A stretch of 40,445 nucleotides of DNA, from the NCBI RefSeq assembly GCF_000341245.1, contig NZ_ANAD01000003.1:30926-71370 (forward strand), given 5' to 3'. The translations under genes and the position numbers were made by a program. Under the pieces are notes generated by a model. That model did not search any database and was not told the origin of the DNA. It saw only the letters and a list, made by a program, of their open reading frames with translations. Source of the DNA: Nocardiopsis halophila DSM 44494 (GTDB lineage Bacteria; Actinomycetota; Actinomycetes; Streptosporangiales; Streptosporangiaceae). Of the stretch, positions 7,553-15,472 are shown in pieces; positions within the stretch are counted from its first letter, which is position 1, and every line of letters begins with the position of its first letter.

Positions 7553-8311
7553 ATGCCACCGCCCCCCGCACGGCTGCGGCCGACCGACCTGGCACGCGAG
7601 CACGGGCTCTCCACCCAGGCGGTCCGCAACTACGAGGAGCAGGGGATCCTCCCGCCCGCCGAGCGCGCTGAGAGCGGCCACCGCCGGTACCGGCCGCACC
7701 ACGCCCAGGCCCTGCGCGCGTTCCTGGCACTGCGGCGGGGCTTCGGACACCGGACCGCCACCGAGGTGCTGCACGCGGCCAACGAGGGGGACGAGGAGGC
7801 GCTGTTCCGCGTGATCGACCAGGCCCACGCCCGCCTGCTGCGCGAGCGGGAGACCCTGGACGAGGTCGCCGAGGCCTTGGCCGCGCTGCTCTCGGCACCG
7901 ACGACCCCCTCCTCTCCGCGCACGGGGACCGGGCGCCCGCTGACCGTGGGGGCGCTCGCCCACCAGCTCGGCATGCACCCGGCGTCCCTGCGCACGTGGG
8001 AGCGCGCGGGCGTCCTGCGCCCGGAACGCGACCCGGCGACCGGCTACCGGGTCTACTCCCCCGAGGCCGTCCGCGACGCCCACGCCGCCCGCGAACTGCG
8101 CCGGGGAGGCTTCCTGCTCGCCCGGATCGCGGACTTCCTCGACCACCTCCGGGGCGCCGGCGACCCCGCGGACCTGGAGGCGGCCCTCGACGAGTGGCGC
8201 ACCCGGATCACCGACCGCAGCCGGGCCATGCTCACCGGCGCCCGCGAGCTGGACGCCTACCTCGACCATCTGCCAACGGGGACGGCTGGAGGCCCATGCC
8301 GCCTCTCGTGA
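7553..8311 (+). CDS. MerR-family regulator with two MerR domains (TioE-like)
   Basis: The 252-residue protein carries two MerR-type winged helix-turn-helix units. The first, at about 8-75, includes RPTDLAREHGLSTQAVRNYEEQGILPP and RRYRPHH; the second, at about 130-200, includes TVGALAHQLGMHPASLRTWERAGVLRP and GYRVYSPEAV. A helical linker (about 76-115) joins them. Such two-domain MerR proteins are annotated as TioE-family regulators in actinomycetes. No cysteine-based metal site or GyrI-like drug-binding domain follows, so the ligand is unclear. The ATG is preceded by CCGGAGGATC, a good ribosome site. Divergent orientation makes the erythromycin-esterase-family gene its probable target. Confidence 0.88.
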   Translation: MPPPPARLRPTDLAREHGLSTQAVRNYEEQGILPPAERAESGHRRYRPHHAQALRAFLALRRGFGHRTATEVLHAANEGDEEALFRVIDQAHARLLRERETLDEVAEALAALLSAPTTPSSPRTGTGRPLTVGALAHQLGMHPASLRTWERAGVLRPERDPATGYRVYSPEAVRDAHAARELRRGGFLLARIADFLDHLRGAGDPADLEAALDEWRTRITDRSRAMLTGARELDAYLDHLPTGTAGGPCRLS

Positions 8312-8443
8312 AACAGGAACGTCGCCGGAATCACTCCGATACTCTCCGGAAGCATCACCCACGAGGTCACCATGAGAGGACTGACGTGCGCGCCGGACCA
8401 GGCGGTCAGGGCGGTGCCCTCCCTAAGCCGAGGAGAACGCCGG

Positions 8444-8806
8444 ATGGACGGCCGGTTCGCCGCGGAGAGCACCTCCCCTGCCTCCCCCATGCCGGATAAG
8501 ACCCCGGAGGCATTGAGGCTCGCCGTCATCCGCCTGGCCCCGGATGCGCTGGCGAAATTCGACCGCCACTGGGCAGAGGCGGCCGACAGGATGCGCGACG
8601 AGCGCAGTCTCCTCCCTGGGCATCAGTTCGTCGAGCACTGGTGGATGTGGGTCGCGGTCGCCAGACGGCCTGGCCGGCTCGCCAGGATGCGTGATTGCGA
8701 GCGCATCGTCGCCTACGGCGGGGAGCGCTCGGAACGGCGCAAGGCCGCCGCCGAGATCTCCCGGATCCTCGCCGAGTCGGCCACCGACGCGGGACGCGCT
8801 CTCTAG
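8444..8806 (+). CDS. DUF6247 family protein (small, possible antitoxin-like)
   Basis: From the ATG at 8444 (AGGAGA eight bases upstream) the product has 120 residues. Its core, PEALRLAVIRLAPDALAKFD followed by a W-MWVAVARRPG helix, resembles DUF6247, a family usually found as the first gene of small toxin-antitoxin-like pairs in actinomycetes. No RelE-type toxin gene follows, so it would be an orphan. An ATG at 8372 would add 24 residues of low-complexity sequence and also has a GAGG upstream. The stop codon overlaps that of the convergent gene: both use the shared CTAG at 8803-8806. The family assignment is from recall and moderate. Confidence 0.6.
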   Translation: MDGRFAAESTSPASPMPDKTPEALRLAVIRLAPDALAKFDRHWAEAADRMRDERSLLPGHQFVEHWWMWVAVARRPGRLARMRDCERIVAYGGERSERRKAAAEISRILAESATDAGRAL

Positions 8807-9402
8807 TGGTCCACGCATTCCGCGTAGTCGAGCGGCATCGGTGCCACGCGCAGGAGGAGCGGCAGCGGGTCGGGCAGGCGCTCGCGCTGGCGGACGGTGA
8901 ATTCGGGGATGTGGGTCAGTGTGCGGTTCCGGTAGCCCCCGATCTGAATGCGGGCCAGGGACCGCTTCCCCGGCCCCTGCACCGTGCAGTCCTTCCACAT
9001 GGGCTTGGGGGCGGTCGACAGCGAGGCCAGCTTGCGGTGCGCCGCGTCGTGCAGTGCGAACCGGCGGCGGAAGGCCGAGTCGTCGGTGCGGGTGACGGTG
9101 CCGATCAGGGCGCCCGCCGGCGTGCTCACCGACGTCCGGGACTTCGTCCGGGTGCGCTGCTCCTCCAGTAGCAGGAGCACCTGGCCGTCGGGGGCCTCGA
9201 CCACCAGGGACCGGGTGTTCATCATGCTGCGCGTGAACGAGTGGAAAAGCCTCTTCCCGGCCGACTCGCCGAGGTCCTCGTGGGCGCGGGCCAGAACCCT
9301 CCCCTTGGTGTCCCGCAGCTCGTAGGCGAGCCCTCCGAACAGCTCGTCCGCGTTGTCCACGGCGCTCACGACCAGGGGGTCGACGTTCACCAGGGGGATC
9401 AC
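8803..9402 (-). CDS. LURP-one/phospholipid-scramblase-like protein
   Basis: The 199-residue protein looks like a single beta-rich domain of tubby-like type: repeated strands such as YELRDTKGRVLARAHE, SLVVEAPDGQVLLLLEE and TPAGALIGTVTR, then SAFRRRFALHDAAHRKLASL. This pattern ('ligand modified by X of residual Y, then G-x-I/L-G') is typical of LURP-one-related and scramblase-related proteins, which are common in actinomycetes and of unknown biochemical role. Translation starts at a GTG with GGAGG six bases upstream. It is separated by 121 bases from malG on the same strand, but a hairpin between them suggests it is a separate unit. Confidence 0.55.
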   Translation of the reverse strand: MIPLVNVDPLVVSAVDNADELFGGLAYELRDTKGRVLARAHEDLGESAGKRLFHSFTRSMMNTRSLVVEAPDGQVLLLLEEQRTRTKSRTSVSTPAGALIGTVTRTDDSAFRRRFALHDAAHRKLASLSTAPKPMWKDCTVQGPGKRSLARIQIGGYRNRTLTHIPEFTVRQRERLPDPLPLLLRVAPMPLDYAECVDH

Positions 9403-9436
9403 CGGCTGCCTCCTAGGGCTGGACGGGCGGTGGAAG

Positions 9437-9480
9437 GGGTCCGGGCACGGTCGCAGCTCCGACGCGCCCCGCCCGGACCC
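9437..9480 (-). terminator. Hairpin downstream of malG
   Basis: GGGTCCGGGC (9437-9446) and GCCCGGACCC (9471-9480) are perfect 10-bp arms separated by 24 bases. It lies 43 bases after the malG stop, so it may end the maltose operon transcript. Confidence 0.45.
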
Positions 9481-9523
9481 GGTTCCCCGGCCGCGCCTTG
9501 CGCCACCGGACCGCCCCGTGCGC

Positions 9524-10447
9524 CTACCCCTTCACGGCTCCGCTGGTCAGGCCTTCGACGATGAAGCGCTGGAGGTACCAGAACACCGCCAGCACCGGGA
9601 TGGCCAGCAGCAGGGTCCCCGCGGCGAACATGCCGAAGTTGCTGTCCCTCTGGTCGGCGACCATCGCCGCGAGCCCCAGCGCGACCGTCTGGGAGTCGGG
9701 GTCGCGCAGGAACACGCTGGCCATGATGAACTCGTTGACCGTCGCGATGAATACCAGCAGCCCGACGATCGCCAGCACCGGGGTCACCAGCGGCACCAGG
9801 ATCCGGAAGAACATCTGGGCGTGCGTGGCCCCGTCCACGCGGGCCGCCTCGTCGAGCTCGATGGGCAGGGTGTCGAAGAAGCCCTTCATCAACCACGTGT
9901 TGATGCTCAGCGCCCCGCCCATGTAGACGAGCAGCAGCCCCCAGTGGGTGTCGAAGCCGATCTCGGGCCGCAGGTCGGTGATGGTGGAGAACATCAGGTA
10001 GATCGCCACGATCGCCAGGAACTGCGGGAACATCTGGATGATCAGCAGTCCGTACAGCCCCGCCCGGCGCCCGGCGAACCGGAAGCGGCTGAACACGTAG
10101 GCCGCCAGGGCCGACAGGAACACCGTGGCCGCCGCGTTCGACACCGCCAGCACCAGCGAGTTCAGGTACCAGCGCGGGAAGCGGGTCTCGGTCAGCAGCT
10201 GGACGAAGTTGCCCGCGCTCGCCCCCGTGGGGATCAGCTGGGCGCTGCTCAGGGTGCCCAGGGGGTTCAGCGCCGCCGAGACCACGAACAGCACCGGGAA
10301 GGCCGCGAAGGCCGTCATCGCCAGCAGGAAGACGTGTCGCCACAGGTGGCCGGACGTGCGGCGGGACCGCCGCCGGACCGGGCCGGCCGCGGCCGCCGGC
10401 GGCGCCGGCCGCGGCGGGGCCGGGGACGACGTCGTCGGTTGCGCCAT
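9524..10447 (-). CDS. malG: Maltose/maltodextrin ABC transporter permease MalG-like
   Basis: The 307-residue protein has a basic proline-rich N-tail, then about six membrane helices and the permease EAA loop ELDEAARVDGATHAQMFFRI that docks with the ATPase. It ends with QRFIVEGLTSGAVKG, the typical MalG C-terminal tail that reaches into the ATPase interface. Its start codon overlaps the malF stop by one base (TGATG), so the two are translationally coupled. It forms the inner-membrane channel together with MalF and the binding protein MalE. No ATPase gene is nearby; actinomycetes commonly power several sugar importers with one unlinked MsiK/MalK ATPase. Confidence 0.93.
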   Translation of the reverse strand: MAQPTTSSPAPPRPAPPAAAAGPVRRRSRRTSGHLWRHVFLLAMTAFAAFPVLFVVSAALNPLGTLSSAQLIPTGASAGNFVQLLTETRFPRWYLNSLVLAVSNAAATVFLSALAAYVFSRFRFAGRRAGLYGLLIIQMFPQFLAIVAIYLMFSTITDLRPEIGFDTHWGLLLVYMGGALSINTWLMKGFFDTLPIELDEAARVDGATHAQMFFRILVPLVTPVLAIVGLLVFIATVNEFIMASVFLRDPDSQTVALGLAAMVADQRDSNFGMFAAGTLLLAIPVLAVFWYLQRFIVEGLTSGAVKG

Positions 10448-12054
10448 CAGCGGTTCACCTCTTCCAGGGCCGCGCTCCTGCGCAGGCTGACATAGGAGAT
10501 CAGGGTGACGATGAGGAAGATGAACACCGAGATCGCGGCGGCGTAGCCGTACTGCGCGCTCTGCCCGCCGAACGCCAACCGGTAGGTGTAGGTGATCAAC
10601 AGGTCCGTCGCCCCGGCCATGGGGCTGTCCGCGGGGAACGGACCGCCCTCGGTCGTCAGCCAGATCGCGTTGAAGTTGTTGAAGTTGAAGGCGAACGTCG
10701 CGATCAGCACCGGCGCCATCGCCACCATCAGCAGGGGCAGGGTGACGTTGCGGAACGCCTGCCAGGCGCCCGCGCCGTCGATGCGGGCCGCCTGCACGAG
10801 CTCACGCGGGATGGCCTGCAGCGCCCCTGTGGCGATGAGGAACATGTACGGGAACCCGAGCCAGATGTTGATGGTCAGAGCCGCAGCGCGCGCGGTGCCC
10901 GTGCCGCCCAGCCAGTCCACGTCCAGGCCGAGCATCCGGTTGATGAGCCCGAAGTCGGCGTTGAACATGTCCCGCCACAGCAGCATCATCGCGAACGCCG
11001 GCATGGCGTAGGGCAGCACCAGCAGCAGCCGGTAGGCGGTCCTGCCGCGCAGCGGCCGGGTGGTGTGCATCGCCAGCGCGACCGCCAGCCCGAGCACGAA
11101 CACCCCGAGCGTGGTCCCGGCGGCGAACACCACGTTCCACCCCAGGATGGAGAGGAACGACGAGGCGATGCCCGCGTCGGAGGCCACCCTCGCGTAGTTG
11201 TCCGCGCCGACGCCGACCCGCCAGCCCTGGGACAGGCGGTCGCCGTCCTCTCCGACGAAGGCCCCGCGCTCGTCGTCGGCGGTGTAGACCTCGCCGGTGG
11301 TGCTGTCGGTGATGCAGTCGCACCCCTCGTCGTACACCCGGGTGGCCCGGCCCTCGTAGGCGGCCGAGAGCCCGCTGGCGCGGATCCCGGCGCCCTCGCC
11401 GGCGGGGACCGCCAGCTGCGAGATCTCCTCACTGCGCTCGCCCGCCTCGGCGGCCGTCAGCAGCGTGAGCCCGCCCGCCTCGGTGACCTTGCCGGTCGGG
11501 CCGGTCCGCGCCCCCGGCAGCGGCTCCAGGCCCTCCTCGTCGCCGGCGAGGACCCGGTCGCCCTCACCGGTGAGCAGGAAGACCAGCTCTCCGGTGGCAG
11601 CGTCGCCGCGGGCCGCCAGCGTGAGCACGTAGTCCTGGCCGCCCTCGCTCTCGGCCACCGACGCGGCCTCGATCTGGGCGATCGCCTGCTCCTTGGTGCC
11701 CCGGTGCCCGTCGCCGTAGTTGGTCACCGAGGTGCCGACGGTGTAGAGCACCGGCACCACCTGGAAGGCGATGAGCAGCAGCACCCCGGGCAGCAGGTAC
11801 TTGGCGGGGACGTGCCGCTCGGACAGGTACACGCGGAAGACCACGGCGGTCACGGTCGCCACGGCGGCCAGCCCGAACCAGTTTCCGGCCGCGATCAGCG
11901 GGAGCGCGGCCCACACCGCGATCCCCGCGGACAGGGCCAGCAGTGCCGCTTTGACCAGGTGCCCGGCCGTTCCGCCGCGGGGGGCCAGGCGCGCTCCGGG
12001 AAGGGGGGCGGGCGCCTTCGCGGGCGCGCCCGCCCCGTCGTCGTTCCTCACCAC
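10447..12054 (-). CDS. malF: Maltose/maltodextrin ABC transporter permease MalF-like
   Basis: This 535-residue permease has two N-terminal helices, another before a large extracytoplasmic insertion (about residues 110-300) and then the core permease helices with the EAA loop ELVQAARIDGAGAWQAFRNV. The insertion matches the MalF P2 loop in position and content: it ends with EVYTADDERGAFVGEDGDRL followed by SQGWRVGVGADNYARV, the segment that in E. coli clamps the binding protein. It holds an unusual Cys-x-Cys (EGCDCITD) that could form a disulfide. The P2 loop supports maltose/maltodextrin over other sugars. malE lies four bases upstream (stop at 12059) and malG overlaps downstream, giving one operon. 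Confidence 0.93.
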   Translation of the reverse strand: MVRNDDGAGAPAKAPAPLPGARLAPRGGTAGHLVKAALLALSAGIAVWAALPLIAAGNWFGLAAVATVTAVVFRVYLSERHVPAKYLLPGVLLLIAFQVVPVLYTVGTSVTNYGDGHRGTKEQAIAQIEAASVAESEGGQDYVLTLAARGDAATGELVFLLTGEGDRVLAGDEEGLEPLPGARTGPTGKVTEAGGLTLLTAAEAGERSEEISQLAVPAGEGAGIRASGLSAAYEGRATRVYDEGCDCITDSTTGEVYTADDERGAFVGEDGDRLSQGWRVGVGADNYARVASDAGIASSFLSILGWNVVFAAGTTLGVFVLGLAVALAMHTTRPLRGRTAYRLLLVLPYAMPAFAMMLLWRDMFNADFGLINRMLGLDVDWLGGTGTARAAALTINIWLGFPYMFLIATGALQAIPRELVQAARIDGAGAWQAFRNVTLPLLMVAMAPVLIATFAFNFNNFNAIWLTTEGGPFPADSPMAGATDLLITYTYRLAFGGQSAQYGYAAAISVFIFLIVTLISYVSLRRSAALEEVNR

Positions 12055-12058
12055 CGGA

Positions 12059-13300
12059 TCAACCGATCTGCTCGGAGATGGCCTTCTCGGCGGAGGCGAC
12101 GGCCTGCTCGGGGTCCTCGCCGCCGATGACCGCCGCCTGGGCCTTGCCGAAGGGGTCCCAGATCGCGCTCATCTCCGGGATGACCGGCATCGGCTCGGCG
12201 TCCTCGGCCGCCTCCATCATCGCCGCCAGGTCCGGGTCGTCGGCCTCGGCGGCCTCGAAGACCTCGACCAGCGCCGGCGGGCGCGGGTCGGCCTCGTACA
12301 GGGCGGTGGCCAGCTCGGGCTGGGCCACGTTGTTGACGATGAACTCCTCGGCCAGGACCTTGTTCTCGCCGCCGGAGGCGACGAAGAAGCTCTGCGCGCC
12401 GAGGAAGGGCCGTGCCTCGTTCATGCCCTCGAAGCCGGGCACCGGGGAGATCGCGTAGTCGACCTCGGCGTCCTTGACGGCCGCCAGCGACCAGGGGCCG
12501 GTGATGAAGTAGGGGGTCTGGCCGCGCTCGAAGAGGGAGCCCACGTTGTCGGAGTCGATCGAGCGCTTGAGCACGCCCTCGCCCTCCTCGCCGAGCTCGG
12601 CGATCTTCTCCATGGCCTCGACCGACTCGGGGGTGCCCACGCCCAGGTCGGAGGGGTCGGGGTCGCCCTCGTCGTCGGTGCCGAACAGGTAGCCGCCGGC
12701 CGAGGTGTACAGCGGCTGCAGGTGGAAGGGGTCGCCGGTCTGGCTGACCTGGACCCCCAGGGCCTCCTCGACGTCGCCGTCGTCCTTGAGCGCCGTTCCG
12801 GTCTCCACCAGCTCCTCCATGGTGGCGGGCGCGTCGGGGGCGAGCTCGGTGTTGCGGAGGAGCATCAGGGACTCCATGGCGTAGGGGACGCCGTAGAGCC
12901 GGCCCTGGTAGGTGACCGCGTCGATGGCGCCCGGGTCGAACCGCTCCTGGGCGTCCCCGGGGAGCTGCACAGGGTCGATGGAGCCGTTCTGCACCAGGTT
13001 GCCGATCCAGTCGTGCGCGCCGACGAGGATGTCGGGGCCGGACCCGGCCTCGTGGGCGGTGACGAAGTCGCCCTGGATGTCGTCGACGGGGAGCGACTGC
13101 ACGTCGACCTGGACCCCGTTGGCCTGGCCGAACTCCTCGGCGAAGGGGGCCAGGACGTCGGTGCGCTCGGGGTCGGCCCAGATGACCAGGGTGCCCGCGG
13201 CCTCGTCGGCGGTCTCGCCTCCGCCGGAGCAGGCGGTCGCCGCCAGGGCGAGGGCCGCGGCGCCGGCGAGCGCGCGCGGGGGTGCGGTTCTCGGTCGCAT
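12059..13300 (-). CDS. malE: Maltose/maltodextrin-binding lipoprotein MalE-like
   Basis: A 413-residue extracytoplasmic solute-binding protein of family 1. The signal peptide ends in LAATAC (Cys24), so it is a lipoprotein. The mature start GTLVIWADPERTDVLAPFAEEF, then DIQGDFVTAHEAGSGPDILVGAHDW and ITGPWSLAAVKDAEVDYAISPVPG, follow the MalE fold order. Its neighbours malF and malG, the GH13 alpha-glucosidase and the LacI regulator support maltose or short maltodextrins as ligand, though trehalose or other alpha-glucosides cannot be excluded. It is the first gene of the operon; a LacI-type operator lies about 140-160 bases upstream. The first in-frame ATG was used, with GGAG nearby. Confidence 0.93.
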   Translation of the reverse strand: MRPRTAPPRALAGAAALALAATACSGGGETADEAAGTLVIWADPERTDVLAPFAEEFGQANGVQVDVQSLPVDDIQGDFVTAHEAGSGPDILVGAHDWIGNLVQNGSIDPVQLPGDAQERFDPGAIDAVTYQGRLYGVPYAMESLMLLRNTELAPDAPATMEELVETGTALKDDGDVEEALGVQVSQTGDPFHLQPLYTSAGGYLFGTDDEGDPDPSDLGVGTPESVEAMEKIAELGEEGEGVLKRSIDSDNVGSLFERGQTPYFITGPWSLAAVKDAEVDYAISPVPGFEGMNEARPFLGAQSFFVASGGENKVLAEEFIVNNVAQPELATALYEADPRPPALVEVFEAAEADDPDLAAMMEAAEDAEPMPVIPEMSAIWDPFGKAQAAVIGGEDPEQAVASAEKAISEQIG

Positions 13301-13692
13301 GGGGGTTCTCCTCGTCTCGGCCGCCTCCGCCGGAGGCGGCGGTCGGGGGTGGTGGAGGGCGGGGGCCGGGGCGGTGCGGGCGCCCCTGCCGCGGGGCGGG
13401 GCTGGGCGCCGCCCCTGTGACCTCCCCTACTTTCGGCAAGATCTGCAAGATTTTGCAGCCTTTTTCCATCACAATCCGGAAACATCCTCGAAACCCGGGC
13501 GTCGTCTTGCGTTCGCGCCTTCCACGCAGAACCGCCCGGGTACCCGGCCGCGGACACGCCGACGAGGGAGGCGGCACCCACCGCCTCCCTCGCAAGGGTT
13601 TCTTCACTTTCCGGCGCCGCTCACCGTCCGGCGCCGGGCGGCTCCGCCCTCCCGCTCAGACGGACTGCCGCTCAGGGTCCTCGGATACGCGC
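13301..13692. other. Intergenic region upstream of malE
   Basis: These 392 bases separate malE from the alpha-glucosidase stop; both are transcribed leftward. The region contains the LacI-type operator at 13436-13458 and, toward 13693, GC-rich repeats (CCGGCGCC twice near 13612-13635) that may help terminate the alpha-glucosidase transcript. The 13430-13500 stretch is markedly AT-richer than its surroundings, as expected for a promoter. No gene is supported here. Confidence 0.6.
13436..13458. promoter_or_regulatory. LacI-type operator upstream of malE
   Basis: CTGCAA-GATT-TTGCAG (13443-13458) is a perfect inverted repeat with a 4-base centre. An additional half site, GGCAAGATCT, abuts it at 13436. 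The pattern CTGCAAGA-NN-TTGC is shared with the site at 15401 in front of the lacI gene, so the neighbouring LacI protein very probably binds both and represses the transporter operon. Confidence 0.7.
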
Positions 13693-15360
13693 TCAGGCTC
13701 CCGGGACGAACCAGACCCCGGTGTCCGGAGGGAGGACCAGCGCCCCGTCCCGGCCCTCGACACCGCCGCCGGACAGCAGGACCTCGCCCACCCCGTCCAG
13801 CTCGACGGGGGCCGTGGACATGTTGACCGCACAGGCGAAGCGCTCCCCCCGCCGGAAGCGCAGCACCCCGCGGGGCGCCGTCTCCCACTCCAGGCCGTCC
13901 TCGCCCGGGGACGCGGCCACCACCTCGCGGCGCAGCCGCAGCGCCTCGGTGTACAGCGCCAGGACCGACCCGGGATCCTCGCGCTGGGCCTGCCGGCTCA
14001 GGCCGGCCCACTCCGAGGGGACCGGGAGCCAGGGCCGGCTGCCCTGCGGGCCGAAGCCGTAGGGGGCCTCCCCTTCCTCCCAGGGCAGCGGCACCCTGCA
14101 CCCGTCGCGCCCGCGCTCGGTGCGCCCCGACCGCTCCCACGTCGGATCCTGCAGGGCCTCTTCCGGAAGGTCGGTGACCTCCGGCAGTCCCAGCTCCTCC
14201 CCCTGGTACAGGTAGGCCGACCCCGGGAGGCCCAGGGTGAGCAGCGCGGCCGCCCGCGCGCGCTTGAGGCCGCCCTCAGGCCCGCCGAAGCGGGTGCGGT
14301 GGCGCGTCACATCGTGGTTGGACAGCACCCACGTGGTGGGCGCCCCGACCTTTCCGTTGGCGGCGAGGGTCGCGTCGACGACCCGCGCGACCTCAGCGGG
14401 GTCCCATCCGGCCCCCAGGTACTCGAAGTTGAAGGCCTGGTGCAGCTCGTCGGGCCGGATGTAGCGCGCCACCCGCTCGGAGTCCTCCACCCAGGCCTCG
14501 GCCACGAGCGCGCGCTCGCCCGGGTAGGAGTCGGCGATCCGCCGCCACTTGCGGTAGATCTCGTGCACCCCGTCCTGGTCGAAGTAGGGCAGCCGGGTGG
14601 AGCCGTCCAGCAGGTCGGGCTTGGCGCCGTCGTCGATGTCGGGGAGTGCAGGGTCCTTGACCATCCCGTGCGCCACATCGATGCGGAACCCGTCCACGCC
14701 CCGGTCGAGCCAGAACCTGAGCACGTCCTCGAACTCGGCGTGCACCTCGGGGTGGGTCCAGTCCAGGTCGGGCTGCTCGGGGGCGAACAGGTGCAGGTAC
14801 CACTCCTCGGGCGTGCCGTCGGGACGCTTGAGCCGCGTCCAGGCCGGGCCGCCGAAGATGGAGCGCCAGTTGTTCGGGGGGAGCTCCCCGTCCGCCCCCT
14901 TGCCGGGGCGGAAGATGTAGCGCGCGCGCTCGGGCGAGCCGGGCCCGGCGGCCACGGCCGCGTCGAACCACCGGTGCGCCGAGGAGGTGTGGTTGGGCAC
15001 GACGTCGATGATCACCCGCAGGCCCAGGCCGTGCGCGGTCTCGACCATGGCGTCGAAGTCCTCCAGCGTCCCGAAGCGCGGGTCGACGTCGCGGTAGTCG
15101 GCCACGTCGTACCCGCCGTCGGCCAGCGGGGACACGTAGAAGGGGGTGAGCCAGACGGCGTCCACGCCCAGCTCGGCCAGCTCCGGCAGGCGGCGCCGGA
15201 CGCCGCGCAGGTCGCCGTCGCCGTCGCCGTCGGAGTCGGCGAAGCTGCGGACGTAGATCTGGTAGATCGCGGCGTCGCGCCACCACTCGGTACGGCCCGC
15301 GGACGTCGCGGGGGCCGCGCCCGGTGCGCGGGAGGCCTGGGGGGCAGGGGACTGCGGCAT
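13693..15360 (-). CDS. GH13 alpha-glucosidase (oligo-1,6/alpha-1,4-glucosidase type)
   Basis: The 555-residue enzyme is a GH13 TIM barrel: AIYQIYVRSFADSDGDG-DG, region I DVVPNHTS (119-126), region II GFRIDVAHG with the nucleophile D228, region III VAEAWV with the acid/base E288, and region IV LSNHD with the transition-state stabiliser D350. The sequence resembles actinobacterial AglA-like alpha-glucosidases that split maltose and maltodextrins to glucose. There is no signal peptide, so it acts on sugars imported by MalEFG. GGAGGT lies eight bases before the ATG. It is divergent from lacI and its promoter carries the shared operator. Exact linkage preference (alpha-1,4 or alpha-1,6) is not decided by the motifs seen. 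Confidence 0.92.
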   Translation of the reverse strand: MPQSPAPQASRAPGAAPATSAGRTEWWRDAAIYQIYVRSFADSDGDGDGDLRGVRRRLPELAELGVDAVWLTPFYVSPLADGGYDVADYRDVDPRFGTLEDFDAMVETAHGLGLRVIIDVVPNHTSSAHRWFDAAVAAGPGSPERARYIFRPGKGADGELPPNNWRSIFGGPAWTRLKRPDGTPEEWYLHLFAPEQPDLDWTHPEVHAEFEDVLRFWLDRGVDGFRIDVAHGMVKDPALPDIDDGAKPDLLDGSTRLPYFDQDGVHEIYRKWRRIADSYPGERALVAEAWVEDSERVARYIRPDELHQAFNFEYLGAGWDPAEVARVVDATLAANGKVGAPTTWVLSNHDVTRHRTRFGGPEGGLKRARAAALLTLGLPGSAYLYQGEELGLPEVTDLPEEALQDPTWERSGRTERGRDGCRVPLPWEEGEAPYGFGPQGSRPWLPVPSEWAGLSRQAQREDPGSVLALYTEALRLRREVVAASPGEDGLEWETAPRGVLRFRRGERFACAVNMSTAPVELDGVGEVLLSGGGVEGRDGALVLPPDTGVWFVPGA

Positions 15361-15400
15361 GCGGGGGTACCTCCACGTTGACCCGGATGGTGCTGAGGCT

Positions 15401-15416
15401 CTGCAAGAGCTTGCGC
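15401..15416. promoter_or_regulatory. LacI-type operator in the alpha-glucosidase/lacI divergent region
   Basis: CTGCAAGAGCTTGCGC matches the operator at 13443 at CTGCAAGA-NN-TTGC. A further half site, ATCTTGC, follows at 15429-15435. The site lies between the divergent starts (15360 leftward, 15473 rightward), just downstream of the leftward -10, so binding would repress the alpha-glucosidase and probably lacI itself. Confidence 0.7.
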
Positions 15417-15417
15417 A

Positions 15418-15446
15418 ATATTACCCAGATCTTGCGGAGAGATGTC
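15418..15446 (-). promoter_or_regulatory. Putative promoter of the alpha-glucosidase gene
   Basis: Read leftward, TAATAT (15418-15423) is a near-consensus -10. Candidate -35 sequences are GACATC (15441-15446, 17-base spacing) or TCGACA two bases further out. An operator half site lies within the spacer and the full operator overlaps the expected transcription start. Confidence 0.45.
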
Positions 15447-15472
15447 GAAGAATCTGCATTAGAGTGCTGCCC

